From Thiobacillus denitrificans (GTDB lineage Bacteria > Pseudomonadota > Gammaproteobacteria > Burkholderiales > Thiobacillaceae): a stretch of 64,000 bases of DNA. Shown here piece after piece: positions 32,053 to 40,197 of this stretch. The notes under the pieces were generated by a model. It saw only the letters and a list, made by a program, of their open reading frames with translations. It ran no database searches and was not told where the DNA came from. The first letter of the stretch is position 1. Each line of letters starts with the position of its first letter. The stretch lies in contig DYIY01000003.1 of NCBI GenBank assembly GCA_020723405.1, positions 62,001-126,000 on the forward strand. Reading direction: 5' to 3'. A program made the translations under genes and the position numbers.

Positions 32053-32952
32053 ATGCTCAACTTCAAGCACCTGCATTACTTTTTTGCTGCTGCGAAATTC
32101 GGTGGCGTCAACCGGGCGGCGGAACGGCTGCACCTGACGCCCCAGACCCTTTCCGGGCAGATCAGCCAGTTCGAGGAACGGCTGGGCGTGGCCCTGTTCA
32201 ACCGCGATGGGCGGCGCATGGAGTTGACCGAGAACGGCAAGCTGGCTTTGTCCTACGCCGAGGAGATTTTTCAGGTCAGCGCGGAACTGGAAGCCCTGCT
32301 CAGCGGCGGGCCCCATGATCTCGCCATTCCCTTCAGGGTCGGCATCGCCGACGTGGTGCCGAAATCCATCGCCCACCAGTTGCTTGTCCCCGTGCTGGCC
32401 CTGGCCGAACCGGTCCGGCTGATCTGCCACGAGGACCGGCTGGAACGGCTGCTGGCGGATCTCGCCATCCACCGTCTGGACATGGTGCTGGCCGACCGGC
32501 CCATGCCACCGGGCCTGGACGTGAAGGGCTACAGCCACCCCCTGGGCGAATGCGGCGTCGCCTTCTTCGCCACGCCCGATCTCGCCGCGCGTCTGGGCGA
32601 GGACTTCCCTGCCTGTCTCGACGGCGCGCCCATGTTGGTTCCCGGAGAGGACAGCGCCCTGCGCGCCCCGCTCATGCGCTGGCTGGAGCGGCGGGGATTG
32701 CGGCCCCACGTGATCGCCGAATTCGACGATTCGGCGCTGATGAAGGCCTTCGGTCAGTCAGGCTCCGGTGTCTTCCCGGCGCCTGCGGCCATGGCGCTGG
32801 AAATCGAAGCCCACTATGGCGTCGTCCCGCTGGGCCAGACGGAAGACATGCAGGAGCGTTTCTTCGCCATATCAGCGGAGCGTCGCCTGTCGCATCCGGC
32901 CGTCGTCGCGGTCAGCGACGCAGCGCGTGCCGGACTGTTCAGAAAGCAGTAG
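32053..32952 (+). CDS. nhaR: LysR-type regulator NhaR
   Basis: 299 aa. HTH: LHYFFAAAKFGGVNRAAERLHLTPQTLSGQISQFEERLG. The effector domain contains GIADVVPKSIAHQLL and MVLADRPMPPGLDVKGYSH, characteristic of NhaR, activator of Na+/H+ antiporter and other envelope stress genes. Its RBS GGAG lies 10-14 bases upstream. No nhaA is adjacent; the divergent neighbour is the HPF-like gene. The 118-bp intergenic region is AT-rich and carries two ATTCGAA blocks (about 31990 and 32022), a possible binding site. Confidence 0.82.
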   Translation: MLNFKHLHYFFAAAKFGGVNRAAERLHLTPQTLSGQISQFEERLGVALFNRDGRRMELTENGKLALSYAEEIFQVSAELEALLSGGPHDLAIPFRVGIADVVPKSIAHQLLVPVLALAEPVRLICHEDRLERLLADLAIHRLDMVLADRPMPPGLDVKGYSHPLGECGVAFFATPDLAARLGEDFPACLDGAPMLVPGEDSALRAPLMRWLERRGLRPHVIAEFDDSALMKAFGQSGSGVFPAPAAMALEIEAHYGVVPLGQTEDMQERFFAISAERRLSHPAVVAVSDAARAGLFRKQ

Positions 32953-33364
32953 AAGCGCCGCCGCCGCACCACCCGCCGGTGGAAATCAAATCAGGACAAA
33001 CCATCACCCCCCGATTGCATCAAGGCCGGCCAGAAAGCCGGAAGGATCGCAGGGGAGGAGACGCTGGCCCCCTGGCTCATTCACGGCGGGAGCGATGCCT
33101 ACGAGCGCAGTGGTGTCAGGGTTACCCGTGGCGAGCGCTTGGCCGGTCGGAGGCCCTTTTCCAGGGCGCGGCACCCATGAGGGGGAGGAGAACAGGGGGC
33201 AAGGGGTGACTGCTGTTCGGGCATTGCGGACATACATATCTCCCCTGAAGAGCAGCCAAAATATGCCGATAGGCCGACATAGCTAAGATCAGCTAGGATT
33301 CAAAGCCAATCATCTCCCTGTTAGGGCAATCAACCCATTGTCCAATCAACTGTGGATTCACTTG
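32953..33364. other. Intergenic boundary of the decayed restriction island
   Basis: About 410 bases with no supported gene. Composition shifts from GC-rich to more balanced around 33200-33340 (ATATGCCGATAGGCCGACATAGC), marking the left edge of the acquired segment. Part of the stretch could be remnant coding sequence, but I recognise nothing. Confidence 0.45.
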
Positions 33365-34162
33365 ATGGATGGCAACGAGAAGAAAAAACTCAGCGAGTCC
33401 GACATCTGCGATCTGTTCATCACGCCGGCGATCAATAAAGCAGGTTGGGAGCCAATGACGCAAATCCGGCGCGAGGTAACGCTTACCCCCGGCCCGGTCG
33501 TCGTGCGCGGCAACATGTCGTCGCGTAACAAGAAGAAAAAGAAGTTCGCCGACTACGTCCTGTCCTGGGAGCCGGGCGTGCCCGTCACCGTGGTTGAAGC
33601 CAAAGACAAAAATCACACCGTCAGCCACGGCATCCAGCAAGCGCTTGGCTATGCGGAAATCCTCGATGTGCCCAGCGCCTTCAGTTCAAACGGCGACGCC
33701 TTTGCCATCATCAAGCTGCTCAAGGATCAAGGCCGCGCCGCCGTGGTGCTGCCCAACGGCGTATTCGCGCCCTACACCGGCATCAAGACCAATTTGCTGT
33801 TCTTCACCCAGGGCCAGCCCACCGAACACGTCTGGTACTACGAACACCCTTACCCGGAAGGCGTGAAGAGCTACAACAAGGCCAAGCCCATGCGCTTCGA
33901 GGAATTCGCAACCGAGATCGCCTGGTGGGGCAACGAGGCGGATGGCTTCAAGGCCCGCGAGCAGACCGAACAGGCCTGGAAGGTGCCGGTGGCCGACATC
34001 GTCGCCCGCAACTACAACCTGGACATCAAGAACCCCCACGTCGGCGAACAGATCAGCCACGACCCGGACGAACTGCTGGCCCAATACCAGCGGCTGATGA
34101 ACGAGGTCACCGACATCCGCAGTGCCCTCAAGCGTGAACTGGCAGCAGCCCTGGGCCGGTAA
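33365..34162 (+). pseudogene. HsdR N-terminus fused in frame to HsdM C-terminus (type I R-M remnant)
   Basis: 265 aa from ATG 33365 (TTG 33338 possible). Residues ~1-113 are the nuclease domain of a type I restriction subunit, with the PD-(D/E)xK elements ADYVL and VVEAKDKNH intact and ending at PSAFSSNGDAF. Residues ~115-265 are the C-terminal part of a type I methyltransferase (LLKDQGRAAVVLPNGVFAPY, YYEHPYPEGVKSYNK, RNYNLDIKNPH). The helicase of HsdR and the SAM-binding and NPPF motifs of HsdM are missing. The simplest reading is one large deletion from hsdR into hsdM that kept the frame. Confidence 0.8.
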
Positions 34163-34167
34163 ACACC

Positions 34168-35142
34168 ATGAGCGACGTCGTCATCTACGAGGCCGAGGGC
34201 GGCCAATCCCAGCTCCAGGTGCGGCTGGACCACGAAACCGTGTGGTTGACCCAAGAGCAGATGGCAAACCTGTTCGGACGTGAGCGGTCGGTGGTGACCA
34301 AACACATCCGCAACCTCTTCCAGGAAGGCGAACTGGCCGAAGATTCAGTGTGTGCAAAATTTGCACTCACTGCCGCCGACGGCAAAACCTACGACACCGC
34401 CCACTACAACCTGGACGTCATCATCTCCGTCGGCTACCGGGTCAAGTCCCGCCAGGGCACCCGCTTCCGCCAGTGGGCGACGAGGGTGCTGCGCCAGCAC
34501 ATCGTCTCCGGCTACACGCTCAACGAACAACGGCTGCGCGAGGAGGGCGCGAAGTTGCGGGAGATGCAGCGCACCGTAGCCCTGCTGGCCCGCACCCTTA
34601 CCCACCAGGAACTGGTCACCGAGGCGGGCCGGGATGTCCTGGCGGTCATCACCGACTACGCCTACGCCCTCACCCTGCTCGACCGCTACGACCACGGCAG
34701 CCTGGCCATCGAAGGCACCACCGGCGAGCTGCGCCAAAGTATCGGCTACGAAGAAGGCATCGCCATCGTCGCCGGCATGAAGGGCCAGTTCGACGGCCTG
34801 TTCGGCCTGGAAAAGGACCAGGGCTTCAAGAGCGCCCTGGCCACCATCCACCAGACCTTCGACGGCCGCGAGCTCTATCCCAGCGTCGAGGAAAAGGCCG
34901 CCCATCTGCTCTACTTCATCGTCAAGAACCACGCCTTCAGCGACGGCAACAAGCGCATCGCCGCCGCCCTGTTCATCGCCTTCCTGGCCCGCAACGACAT
35001 CCTCTACCGCCCCGACGGCGGCAAGCGCCTGGCCGACAACGCCCTGGTGGCCCTCACCCTGCTCATCGCCGAAAGCCGCCCGGACGAGCGTGACACCATC
35101 GTCAAGGTGATCGTCAACCTCATCAACCGGAGCAACGACTGA
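34168..35142 (+). CDS. RhuM-type protein with C-terminal Fic/Doc domain
   Basis: 324 aa, full length. RhuM N-terminal half: VWLTQEQMANLFGRERSVVTKHIRNLF, GKTYDTAHYNLDVIISVGYRV, FRQWATRVLRQHIVSGY. The Fic/Doc C-terminal half has the motif HAFSDGNKRIAAALF (HxFxDGNKR), so AMP-transfer or related nucleotidyl chemistry is possible. Such genes are very often embedded in type I R-M operons. No antitoxin with an inhibitory (S/T)xxxE(G/N) motif was noted nearby. It is the only intact gene in the island and ends one base into hsdS (TGATGG overlap). Confidence 0.85.
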   Translation: MSDVVIYEAEGGQSQLQVRLDHETVWLTQEQMANLFGRERSVVTKHIRNLFQEGELAEDSVCAKFALTAADGKTYDTAHYNLDVIISVGYRVKSRQGTRFRQWATRVLRQHIVSGYTLNEQRLREEGAKLREMQRTVALLARTLTHQELVTEAGRDVLAVITDYAYALTLLDRYDHGSLAIEGTTGELRQSIGYEEGIAIVAGMKGQFDGLFGLEKDQGFKSALATIHQTFDGRELYPSVEEKAAHLLYFIVKNHAFSDGNKRIAAALFIAFLARNDILYRPDGGKRLADNALVALTLLIAESRPDERDTIVKVIVNLINRSND

Positions 35143-35759
35143 TGGCGATGATGGATAGCCCGCAGGCGCTGACCGGCACCGCCGGCCAAAAACGAATCAC
35201 GCGCGACTACTTTTCTGGCAACCATTTTCCTTTGCCACCTTTCACCGAACAACACCGCATCGTCGCCAAAATCGATGAACTCATGGCCCTGTGCGACCGA
35301 CTGGAGCAACAGCAAACCGACAGCCTCGCTGCCCACCAAGCCCTGGTCGAAACCCTGCTCGGCACGCTCACCCGCGTCGAGTCGCAACAGAAATTCAGCG
35401 CAGCCTGGACGCGCATCGCCAGCCACTTCGACACCCTGTTCACCACCGAAGCCAGCATCGACCAACTCAAACAAACCCTCCTCCAACTCGCCGTCATGGG
35501 CAAACTCGTCGCCCAAGACCCCAACGACGAACCGGCAGATGTGCCACTTGAGATAGAAGAGAAGGAAAAAACGTTCAACTTGCCGAACGGTTGGCAGTGG
35601 ACTCGCTTGAATAGCCTACTGCCCGAGTTTCAAAATGGCGCGTCTAGTCGCGGTGACATGAACGGAAAGGATGTTGTCGTCCTGCGACTAGCGGGTAAGC
35701 CCATCGATCTCGGTTTTTTTGAGCGCGCAAGATCTGCGGCTGCCGTATTTTTCAAGTAG
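35142..35759 (+). pseudogene. hsdS fragment (type I specificity subunit)
   Basis: 205 aa. It contains the end of target domain 1, the central conserved spacer (PLPPFTEQHRIVAKIDELMA, LKQTLLQLAVMGKLVAQDP) and the beginning of target domain 2 (LPNGWQWTRLNSLLPEFQNG), then stops. Normal HsdS proteins are about 400-450 aa with two target domains and a second conserved repeat. The first target domain and everything past the start of the second are missing. It therefore cannot specify a normal bipartite site; probably non-functional. Confidence 0.8.
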
Positions 35760-35918
35760 GAATGGCAGAAACCGGCAAGTGGCACTTCAACGGAATTTGC
35801 CGTTGAGCGGCAGGCGAACGCCACACTTCCGACCGAGGACAAGTGAAAGCTCAAGGTCTGGATTGGCTGACCAGCGGCCCGTCCCCTCGCAAGCGTGGTT
35901 ACCCCATTGCCGCCCGGC

Positions 35919-36317
35919 TCAATCGTCCTCGCCCAGCTCCGGGTTCCAGCCCTTGTTCTTGGCCAGGGCCATGGCCTTTTCATAGAGCTCCACGTGGCGC
36001 TGGCGCAGGTCGTCCGGCAGGCGGCTGGGCAGGTTGCCGTATTTGTCCCATTCGTCCTGGACCTTGTCCATGAGCATCTGCATGCGGCCCATTTCCCAGC
36101 CGGTGCAATCCTCGGTTTCGGGGATGAAGCCGAACAGCCAGCCGTCCAGGACGATGCGGCCCAGTTGGGTCATGCCGTGTTTGTCGTTCTTGAAGCCGAC
36201 GTATTTGTTGTCGCTCATGCTTTCATCCAGGTGGAGGGCGGTTGGGGGGGTATTGTGCACGATCTCCTGCACCAGGCCGGCCCGTTCCAGGGCGGTCATG
36301 AGGCCGCAGGTGTTCAT
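35919..36317 (-). CDS. Small protein translationally coupled to cbbO, function unknown
   Basis: 132 aa. ATG 36317 overlaps the cbbO stop (ATGA). It has no membrane segment; Trp/Met/Asp-rich sequence such as LDGWLFGFIPETEDCTGWEM and MQMLMDKVQDEWDKYGNL. The C-terminal part (RLPDDLRQRHVELYEKAMAL) is helical. Being last in the cbbLSQO operon suggests a part in RuBisCO activation or quality control. I do not recognise the family. Confidence 0.65.
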   Translation of the reverse strand: MNTCGLMTALERAGLVQEIVHNTPPTALHLDESMSDNKYVGFKNDKHGMTQLGRIVLDGWLFGFIPETEDCTGWEMGRMQMLMDKVQDEWDKYGNLPSRLPDDLRQRHVELYEKAMALAKNKGWNPELGEDD

Positions 36318-38659
36318 CGCGTCAGACCCGCATACAACAGGGGAAGCTTCTCCGGCAGCCGCTGCACGTGGTCCACCACCATGTAGTTCTTCTGCCCGAA
36401 GATGCGGCTGACGTAGTTGTCGGCCCGGGGGTCGAGGCTCATGCAGTAGGTGGTGACGCCGAACTTGGCCACTTCCTCCACCGCCTTCTTGGTGTCGTAG
36501 CGCAGGTATTGGGGGTCGCGCACGTCGATGTCGGCGGGCTCGCCGTCGGTAATGACGATGAGCAGCTTCTTGGCCGAGCGCTGCAACTTCAGGTGGTGGC
36601 CGGCGTGGCGGATGGCGGAGCCCATGCGGGTGGAGAGCTGGCCGGTCATGCCGGCCAGCCGGGCCTTGGGCGCCTCGTCCCAGGCCTGGTCGAAGTCCTT
36701 GAAGCGGTAGTACTCCACGTCGTGGCGGCCGTCGGAGCAGAAGCCATGGATGGCGAAGGGATCGCCCACCTTGCTGATGGCGTCGGAGAGCAGCACGCAG
36801 GCCCGGCGGGTGAGGTCCAGCACCGAGTATTCCTGGCCGTGGACGATGTCGTTGGTGGATTCGGACAGGTCCAGCAGCACCAGGATGGAGAAGTCCCGGG
36901 TCTTGCGCACGCTGCGCATCATGATGCGCGGGTCCGGCTGGTTGCCCAGGCGGATGTCGGTGAAGCTGGCGATGGCGGCGTTGATGTCGATCTCGTCGCC
37001 GTCCTCCAGCTTGCGGATGCGCTGCACGCCCTGGGGCTGCATGGCGTCCAGCAGGAACTTCATGCGGTGGATTTCCCGCTTGTACTGGCTGGTGATGTCG
37101 TTGATGAGCTGGATGTCGCCCAGCTTGCCGCGCTTTTCCAGCACCGTGGTCCAGGCCGGGCGCTCCAGCTGGATCTGGTAGTCCCACTCGGAATAGTGGA
37201 AGGGGTCGGAGACGGGTTCCTTGCCCTCCAGGGAGTTGATGCTGACGCCTTCCTGGTCCAGGTAGAACTCGGTGGGCAGCACCCAGATTTCCTGGGCGTC
37301 GTCGGTGGCCAGTTCGTTGTCCACCTCGTTCACCATCTCCATGAGGCTGACGTACTTGCGCACCTGCTTCACCGACTCGTAGCCGGCTGCGGCGGCCTTG
37401 TCGAAGTCGAATTCCTCGAATTCCCAGAAGTAGCGGTTGTCGTCCCGGTAAGGGGCGGTGAGCACGTCCTTGCGCGGGTTGAAGGGGATGTTCTTGTCCT
37501 TGAAGCTGTGCGCCAGGGTGACGCCGATGTCCCAGGACACCGCGTTGTCGGCCAGCCGGTTGTCGGCCACGGCCTGGGCGAAGAGGGCGCGGCCCTGGAC
37601 GATCCAGGCGTCGTCGTCCCGGTAGGTCTCGTCCAGCAGGGCCCGGGCCAGGCGGTCCAGGTAATCGCCCATGCTGGCGCCCTGGCCCGGGGTGGCGGTG
37701 TGGAGCTTGGCCCACATGGCCTTGAGGCCGGGGAAGCGGCGGATCGACAAGGTTTCCACCCGGGCGTCCTCGATCACCGAGATGACCGCCATCTGCATGG
37801 GGTTCAGGGCCTCGGCGGAGATGGGCTGGCGGGTTTCCACCACATGGGCGGCACAGTGGGCGGCGGCGGCCCGGTAGAGTTCCAGGCCGGTAACCGGCTC
37901 ATGGCCTTCCGGGGCGAAGTCGTCGAAGGCGTCCGGCAGATGCAGCAGGTAATCCTCGATGTAGGGCTTCAGGCCCTCCCGGGTCTCGTAGTCGCCGGCG
38001 GTGGGGCGCATGAAGAAATCCCGTGCCCAGAGGGCGCGCAGGTACATGTTGATGCGCCGCTGCACGTCCACCAGCAGGGTGCCCTTGCGCTCCTTCTGGA
38101 GCATGGCCAGGGATTCCTTGCTCTCCAGGGCGAAGTACTTGATCTGTTCCTCATAGTTGGTGCGGTGGGCATGGGCCCCCCACAGGGCCCAGCGGCGCAG
38201 GCCGCCCAGGGTGAGGTTCTGGAAAAGCACTTCCAGCTTGTCCAGCATGGGGCGCACGCCCCGGGGCGCCTGGGCGATGAGGGTGTTGAGGAATTGCAGG
38301 TACTTGCGGAACAGTTCCGCGTCCCCCAGCCGGTTGGCGGCGGTGGGGGCGGTGGCCAGCAGCAGTTCGATCACCGAGCCCGAGGTCTTGGAAGCCAGCA
38401 TCAGGGAAGCGGTGGCCAGGTCGCTCACCACGTCCTCGCCCACTTCCTTGGCCACCTGGGGCGCCTGCTCGATCCAGGTCTCCACCAGGGAATCCCCCCG
38501 GCCCAGGCCGCGGATGGCGGAGACCCCCTTGAGATAGTTGTCCAGGCCGCGGGGGGACAGCACCTTGGTGGCTTCGTGCCAGTTGGCGTTGAGGGCCGTG
38601 CGGCTGTGCTCGGAGAGGGATTCGAGCAGTTCGGCGTAGTCTTCGAGTTGGATGGACAT
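36314..38659 (-). CDS. cbbO: RuBisCO activase subunit CbbO
   Basis: 781 aa. Works with the AAA+ motor CbbQ to remove inhibitory sugar phosphates from form I RuBisCO. The C-terminal ~190 residues form a von Willebrand A domain with MIDAS residues (ILVLLDLSESTND; later ITDGEPADIDV); the MIDAS Asp contacts the RuBisCO surface in the family. The helical N-terminal ~550 residues bind the CbbQ hexamer. It starts after a 102-bp repeat-containing gap behind cbbQ. Confidence 0.93.
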   Translation of the reverse strand: MSIQLEDYAELLESLSEHSRTALNANWHEATKVLSPRGLDNYLKGVSAIRGLGRGDSLVETWIEQAPQVAKEVGEDVVSDLATASLMLASKTSGSVIELLLATAPTAANRLGDAELFRKYLQFLNTLIAQAPRGVRPMLDKLEVLFQNLTLGGLRRWALWGAHAHRTNYEEQIKYFALESKESLAMLQKERKGTLLVDVQRRINMYLRALWARDFFMRPTAGDYETREGLKPYIEDYLLHLPDAFDDFAPEGHEPVTGLELYRAAAAHCAAHVVETRQPISAEALNPMQMAVISVIEDARVETLSIRRFPGLKAMWAKLHTATPGQGASMGDYLDRLARALLDETYRDDDAWIVQGRALFAQAVADNRLADNAVSWDIGVTLAHSFKDKNIPFNPRKDVLTAPYRDDNRYFWEFEEFDFDKAAAAGYESVKQVRKYVSLMEMVNEVDNELATDDAQEIWVLPTEFYLDQEGVSINSLEGKEPVSDPFHYSEWDYQIQLERPAWTTVLEKRGKLGDIQLINDITSQYKREIHRMKFLLDAMQPQGVQRIRKLEDGDEIDINAAIASFTDIRLGNQPDPRIMMRSVRKTRDFSILVLLDLSESTNDIVHGQEYSVLDLTRRACVLLSDAISKVGDPFAIHGFCSDGRHDVEYYRFKDFDQAWDEAPKARLAGMTGQLSTRMGSAIRHAGHHLKLQRSAKKLLIVITDGEPADIDVRDPQYLRYDTKKAVEEVAKFGVTTYCMSLDPRADNYVSRIFGQKNYMVVDHVQRLPEKLPLLYAGLTR

Positions 38660-38761
38660 GATAGACCCCAGCTTGTAGCCAGTAGCCGGTGGCTTGTAGC
38701 TCTGATCGGCGCGCCGCAGGCGCGGAATCGGGCTACGAGCTACCCGCTACCGACCACCCGC
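38660..38761 (-). repeat. GTAGC-rich palindromic repeat between cbbQ and cbbO
   Basis: Two blocks (CTTGTAGCCAGTAGCCGGTG and complementary GCTACGAGCTACCCGCTACC) flank a GC centre (GCGCGCCGCAGGCGCG) and form an imperfect hairpin. The same kind of sequence fills 40105-40197 between cbbL and cbbS. It is a dispersed REP-like family that could tune mRNA stability of cbbO. Confidence 0.7.
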
Positions 38762-39565
38762 TCAAAAGAATGTACTCACTGCCGCATCCAGGGCATCCCG
38801 CATGTCCGGATCGTCGGTGATGGGCCGCACCAGGGCCACGCGGCAGGCGGCCATGGGGGCGACGCCCTTGGCGATCAGGCTGCCGGCGTAGATCAGCATG
38901 CGGGTGGACAGGCCCTCGTCCAGGCCGTGGCCCTTCAGGTTGCGGCTGCGTTCGGCGATGGAAACCAGCTTGCCGGCAATGCCCGTGTCCACGCCTGATT
39001 CGTGGGCCACGATCTCGGTCTCGATGGCATGGTCCGGGTAGGTGAAGTCCAGGCCACCGAAACGCTGCTTGGTGGATTGCTTCAGATCCTTCATCAGGGA
39101 CTGGTAGCCGGGGTTATAGCTGATGACGATCTGGAAGTCCGGATGGGCGTTGACCAATTCACCCTTCTTTTCCAGGGGCAGGACGCGGCGGTTGTCGGTC
39201 AGGGGGTGGATCACCACGGTAGTGTCCTGGCGGGCTTCCACCACTTCATCCAGGTAGCAGATGGCGCCGTGGCGGGCGGCGATGGCCAGGGGGCCGTCCT
39301 GCCACTCGGTGCCGGAGGCAGACAGCAGGAAGCGGCCCACCAGGTCGGAGGCGGTCATGTCCTCGTTGCAGGCGACGGTGATCAGGGGCTTGCCCAGCTT
39401 GTGGGCCATGTATTCCACGAAGCGGGTCTTGCCGCAGCCGGTGGGACCCTTGAGCATCATGGGCATGCGCACGGAATAGGCGGCTTCGAACAGCTGAACC
39501 TCGTCGGCGACGGCGCGGTAGTAGGGTTCCTTGGTGATGCGGTACTGGTCAACGATGTGGCTCAT
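38762..39565 (-). CDS. cbbQ: RuBisCO activase AAA+ motor CbbQ
   Basis: 267 aa, MoxR-type AAA+ ATPase. ATG 39565 ([19 protein letters not shown]) is the family start; an upstream in-frame ATG adds eight atypical residues. Walker A GPTGCGKT at residues 40-47, Walker [11 protein letters not shown], sensor region [10 protein letters not shown] and arginine-finger region in the STRMLIYAG segment. It forms hexamers that power CbbO. Separated from cbbS by a terminator and an inverted repeat, so cbbQO expression is probably reduced relative to cbbLS. Confidence 0.95.
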   Translation of the reverse strand: MSHIVDQYRITKEPYYRAVADEVQLFEAAYSVRMPMMLKGPTGCGKTRFVEYMAHKLGKPLITVACNEDMTASDLVGRFLLSASGTEWQDGPLAIAARHGAICYLDEVVEARQDTTVVIHPLTDNRRVLPLEKKGELVNAHPDFQIVISYNPGYQSLMKDLKQSTKQRFGGLDFTYPDHAIETEIVAHESGVDTGIAGKLVSIAERSRNLKGHGLDEGLSTRMLIYAGSLIAKGVAPMAACRVALVRPITDDPDMRDALDAAVSTFF

Positions 39566-39589
39566 ATCAAACCTCGAATCGGTATACAT

Positions 39590-39653
39590 GTAGGTCGGCC
39601 TTCAGGCCGACAGGGAAACAGTCTCAGCCGCGTCGGCCTGAAGGCCGACCTAC
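39590..39653. repeat. 22-bp perfect inverted repeat between cbbQ and cbbS
   Basis: Arms at 39590-39611 and 39632-39653 are exact complements around a 20-base loop. Each arm is itself palindromic around GGCCTTCAGGCC (TCGGCCTTCAGGCCGA). This resembles the widespread TAGGTCGGCCTTCAGGCCGAC-type repeat of proteobacteria. It adds a strong RNA hairpin directly upstream of cbbQ. Confidence 0.88.
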
Positions 39654-39660
39654 ACAAACA

Positions 39661-39692
39661 AAAAGCCCCGCCACCTTGCAGCGGCGGGGCCT
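39661..39692 (-). terminator. Rho-independent terminator after cbbS
   Basis: On the minus strand GCCCCGCC pairs with GGCGGGGC across a 10-base loop, followed by a T-run. It lies 23 bases past the cbbS stop, before cbbQ. Partial read-through would give the expected excess of cbbLS over cbbQO transcript. Confidence 0.85.
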
Positions 39693-39714
39693 TCGCAGGT
39701 TGCCCCGCCGCGAC

Positions 39715-40071
39715 TTAAACGGTCTTGCCGCGGTAGATCACCATGGCAGCGCCCTGGGACTGGGCGAAGTTGTCGTAGCCGACCAGGCGAACGTGGTTGT
39801 TCGGGTTGGCTTTGTGACAGGCTTCGGCTTCGCCGAGGATGCGGTCGATGTCGGTCTCGCCGAACATGGGCAGTTTCCACATGTACCAGTAGTTGTCCAT
39901 CAGGTGCTCGGGCTCGGTGTGCTCGATGGCGGGATTCCAGCCCTTCTTCACGATGTACTCCACCTGCTGCTTGATCTGGTCCCCGGTCATGGCGGGCAGG
40001 TAGGAGAAGGTTTCGAACTTGCGGCTGGAAGGATCGTTCAGCCGGCTCTTGTAATCCATCATTTCAGACAT
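39715..40071 (-). CDS. cbbS: Form I RuBisCO small subunit
   Basis: 118 aa from ATG 40071 ([20 protein letters not shown]), preceded by AAGGAAA. Core: [31 protein letters not shown] and [22 protein letters not shown]. The six-residue longer N-terminus ([18 protein letters not shown]) is as in CbbQ-linked (IAq) enzymes; carboxysomal IAc small subunits such as Halothiobacillus are shorter there. D100 (YDNFAQS) equals the residue that contacts CsoS2 in carboxysomal enzyme (D94 there), but it is common to both classes. Confidence 0.95.
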   Translation of the reverse strand: MSEMMDYKSRLNDPSSRKFETFSYLPAMTGDQIKQQVEYIVKKGWNPAIEHTEPEHLMDNYWYMWKLPMFGETDIDRILGEAEACHKANPNNHVRLVGYDNFAQSQGAAMVIYRGKTV

Positions 40072-40104
40072 TTCGTTTCCTTTCGATTGGTTAGCACGTA
40101 GCAC

Positions 40105-40197
40105 GTAGCCTGTGGCTCATAGCGGGTAGCCTGACTTTTCCGCGCATCAGGCGCGCAGGAAAAGCTGCGAGCTACCCACCACCAGCTACTCGCTGAA
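40105..40197 (-). repeat. GTAGC-rich palindromic repeat between cbbL and cbbS
   Basis: Blocks like GCACGTAGCACGTAGCC and GAGCTACCCACCACCAGCTA flank a GCGCATCAGGCGCGC centre. It is the same family as 38660-38761. It sits in the 127-bp gap between cbbL and cbbS; imperfect dyad symmetry suggests an RNA hairpin that might stabilise the two flanking messages. Confidence 0.7.

Noticed and set aside
36368-38998. 876-codon antisense frame opposite cbbO
   Set aside because: Shadow of high-GC codons; cbbO on the other strand is a clear family member.
40072-40104. Upstream extension of cbbS (11 residues)
   Set aside because: The conserved start [10 protein letters not shown] at 40071 has its own ribosome-binding site.
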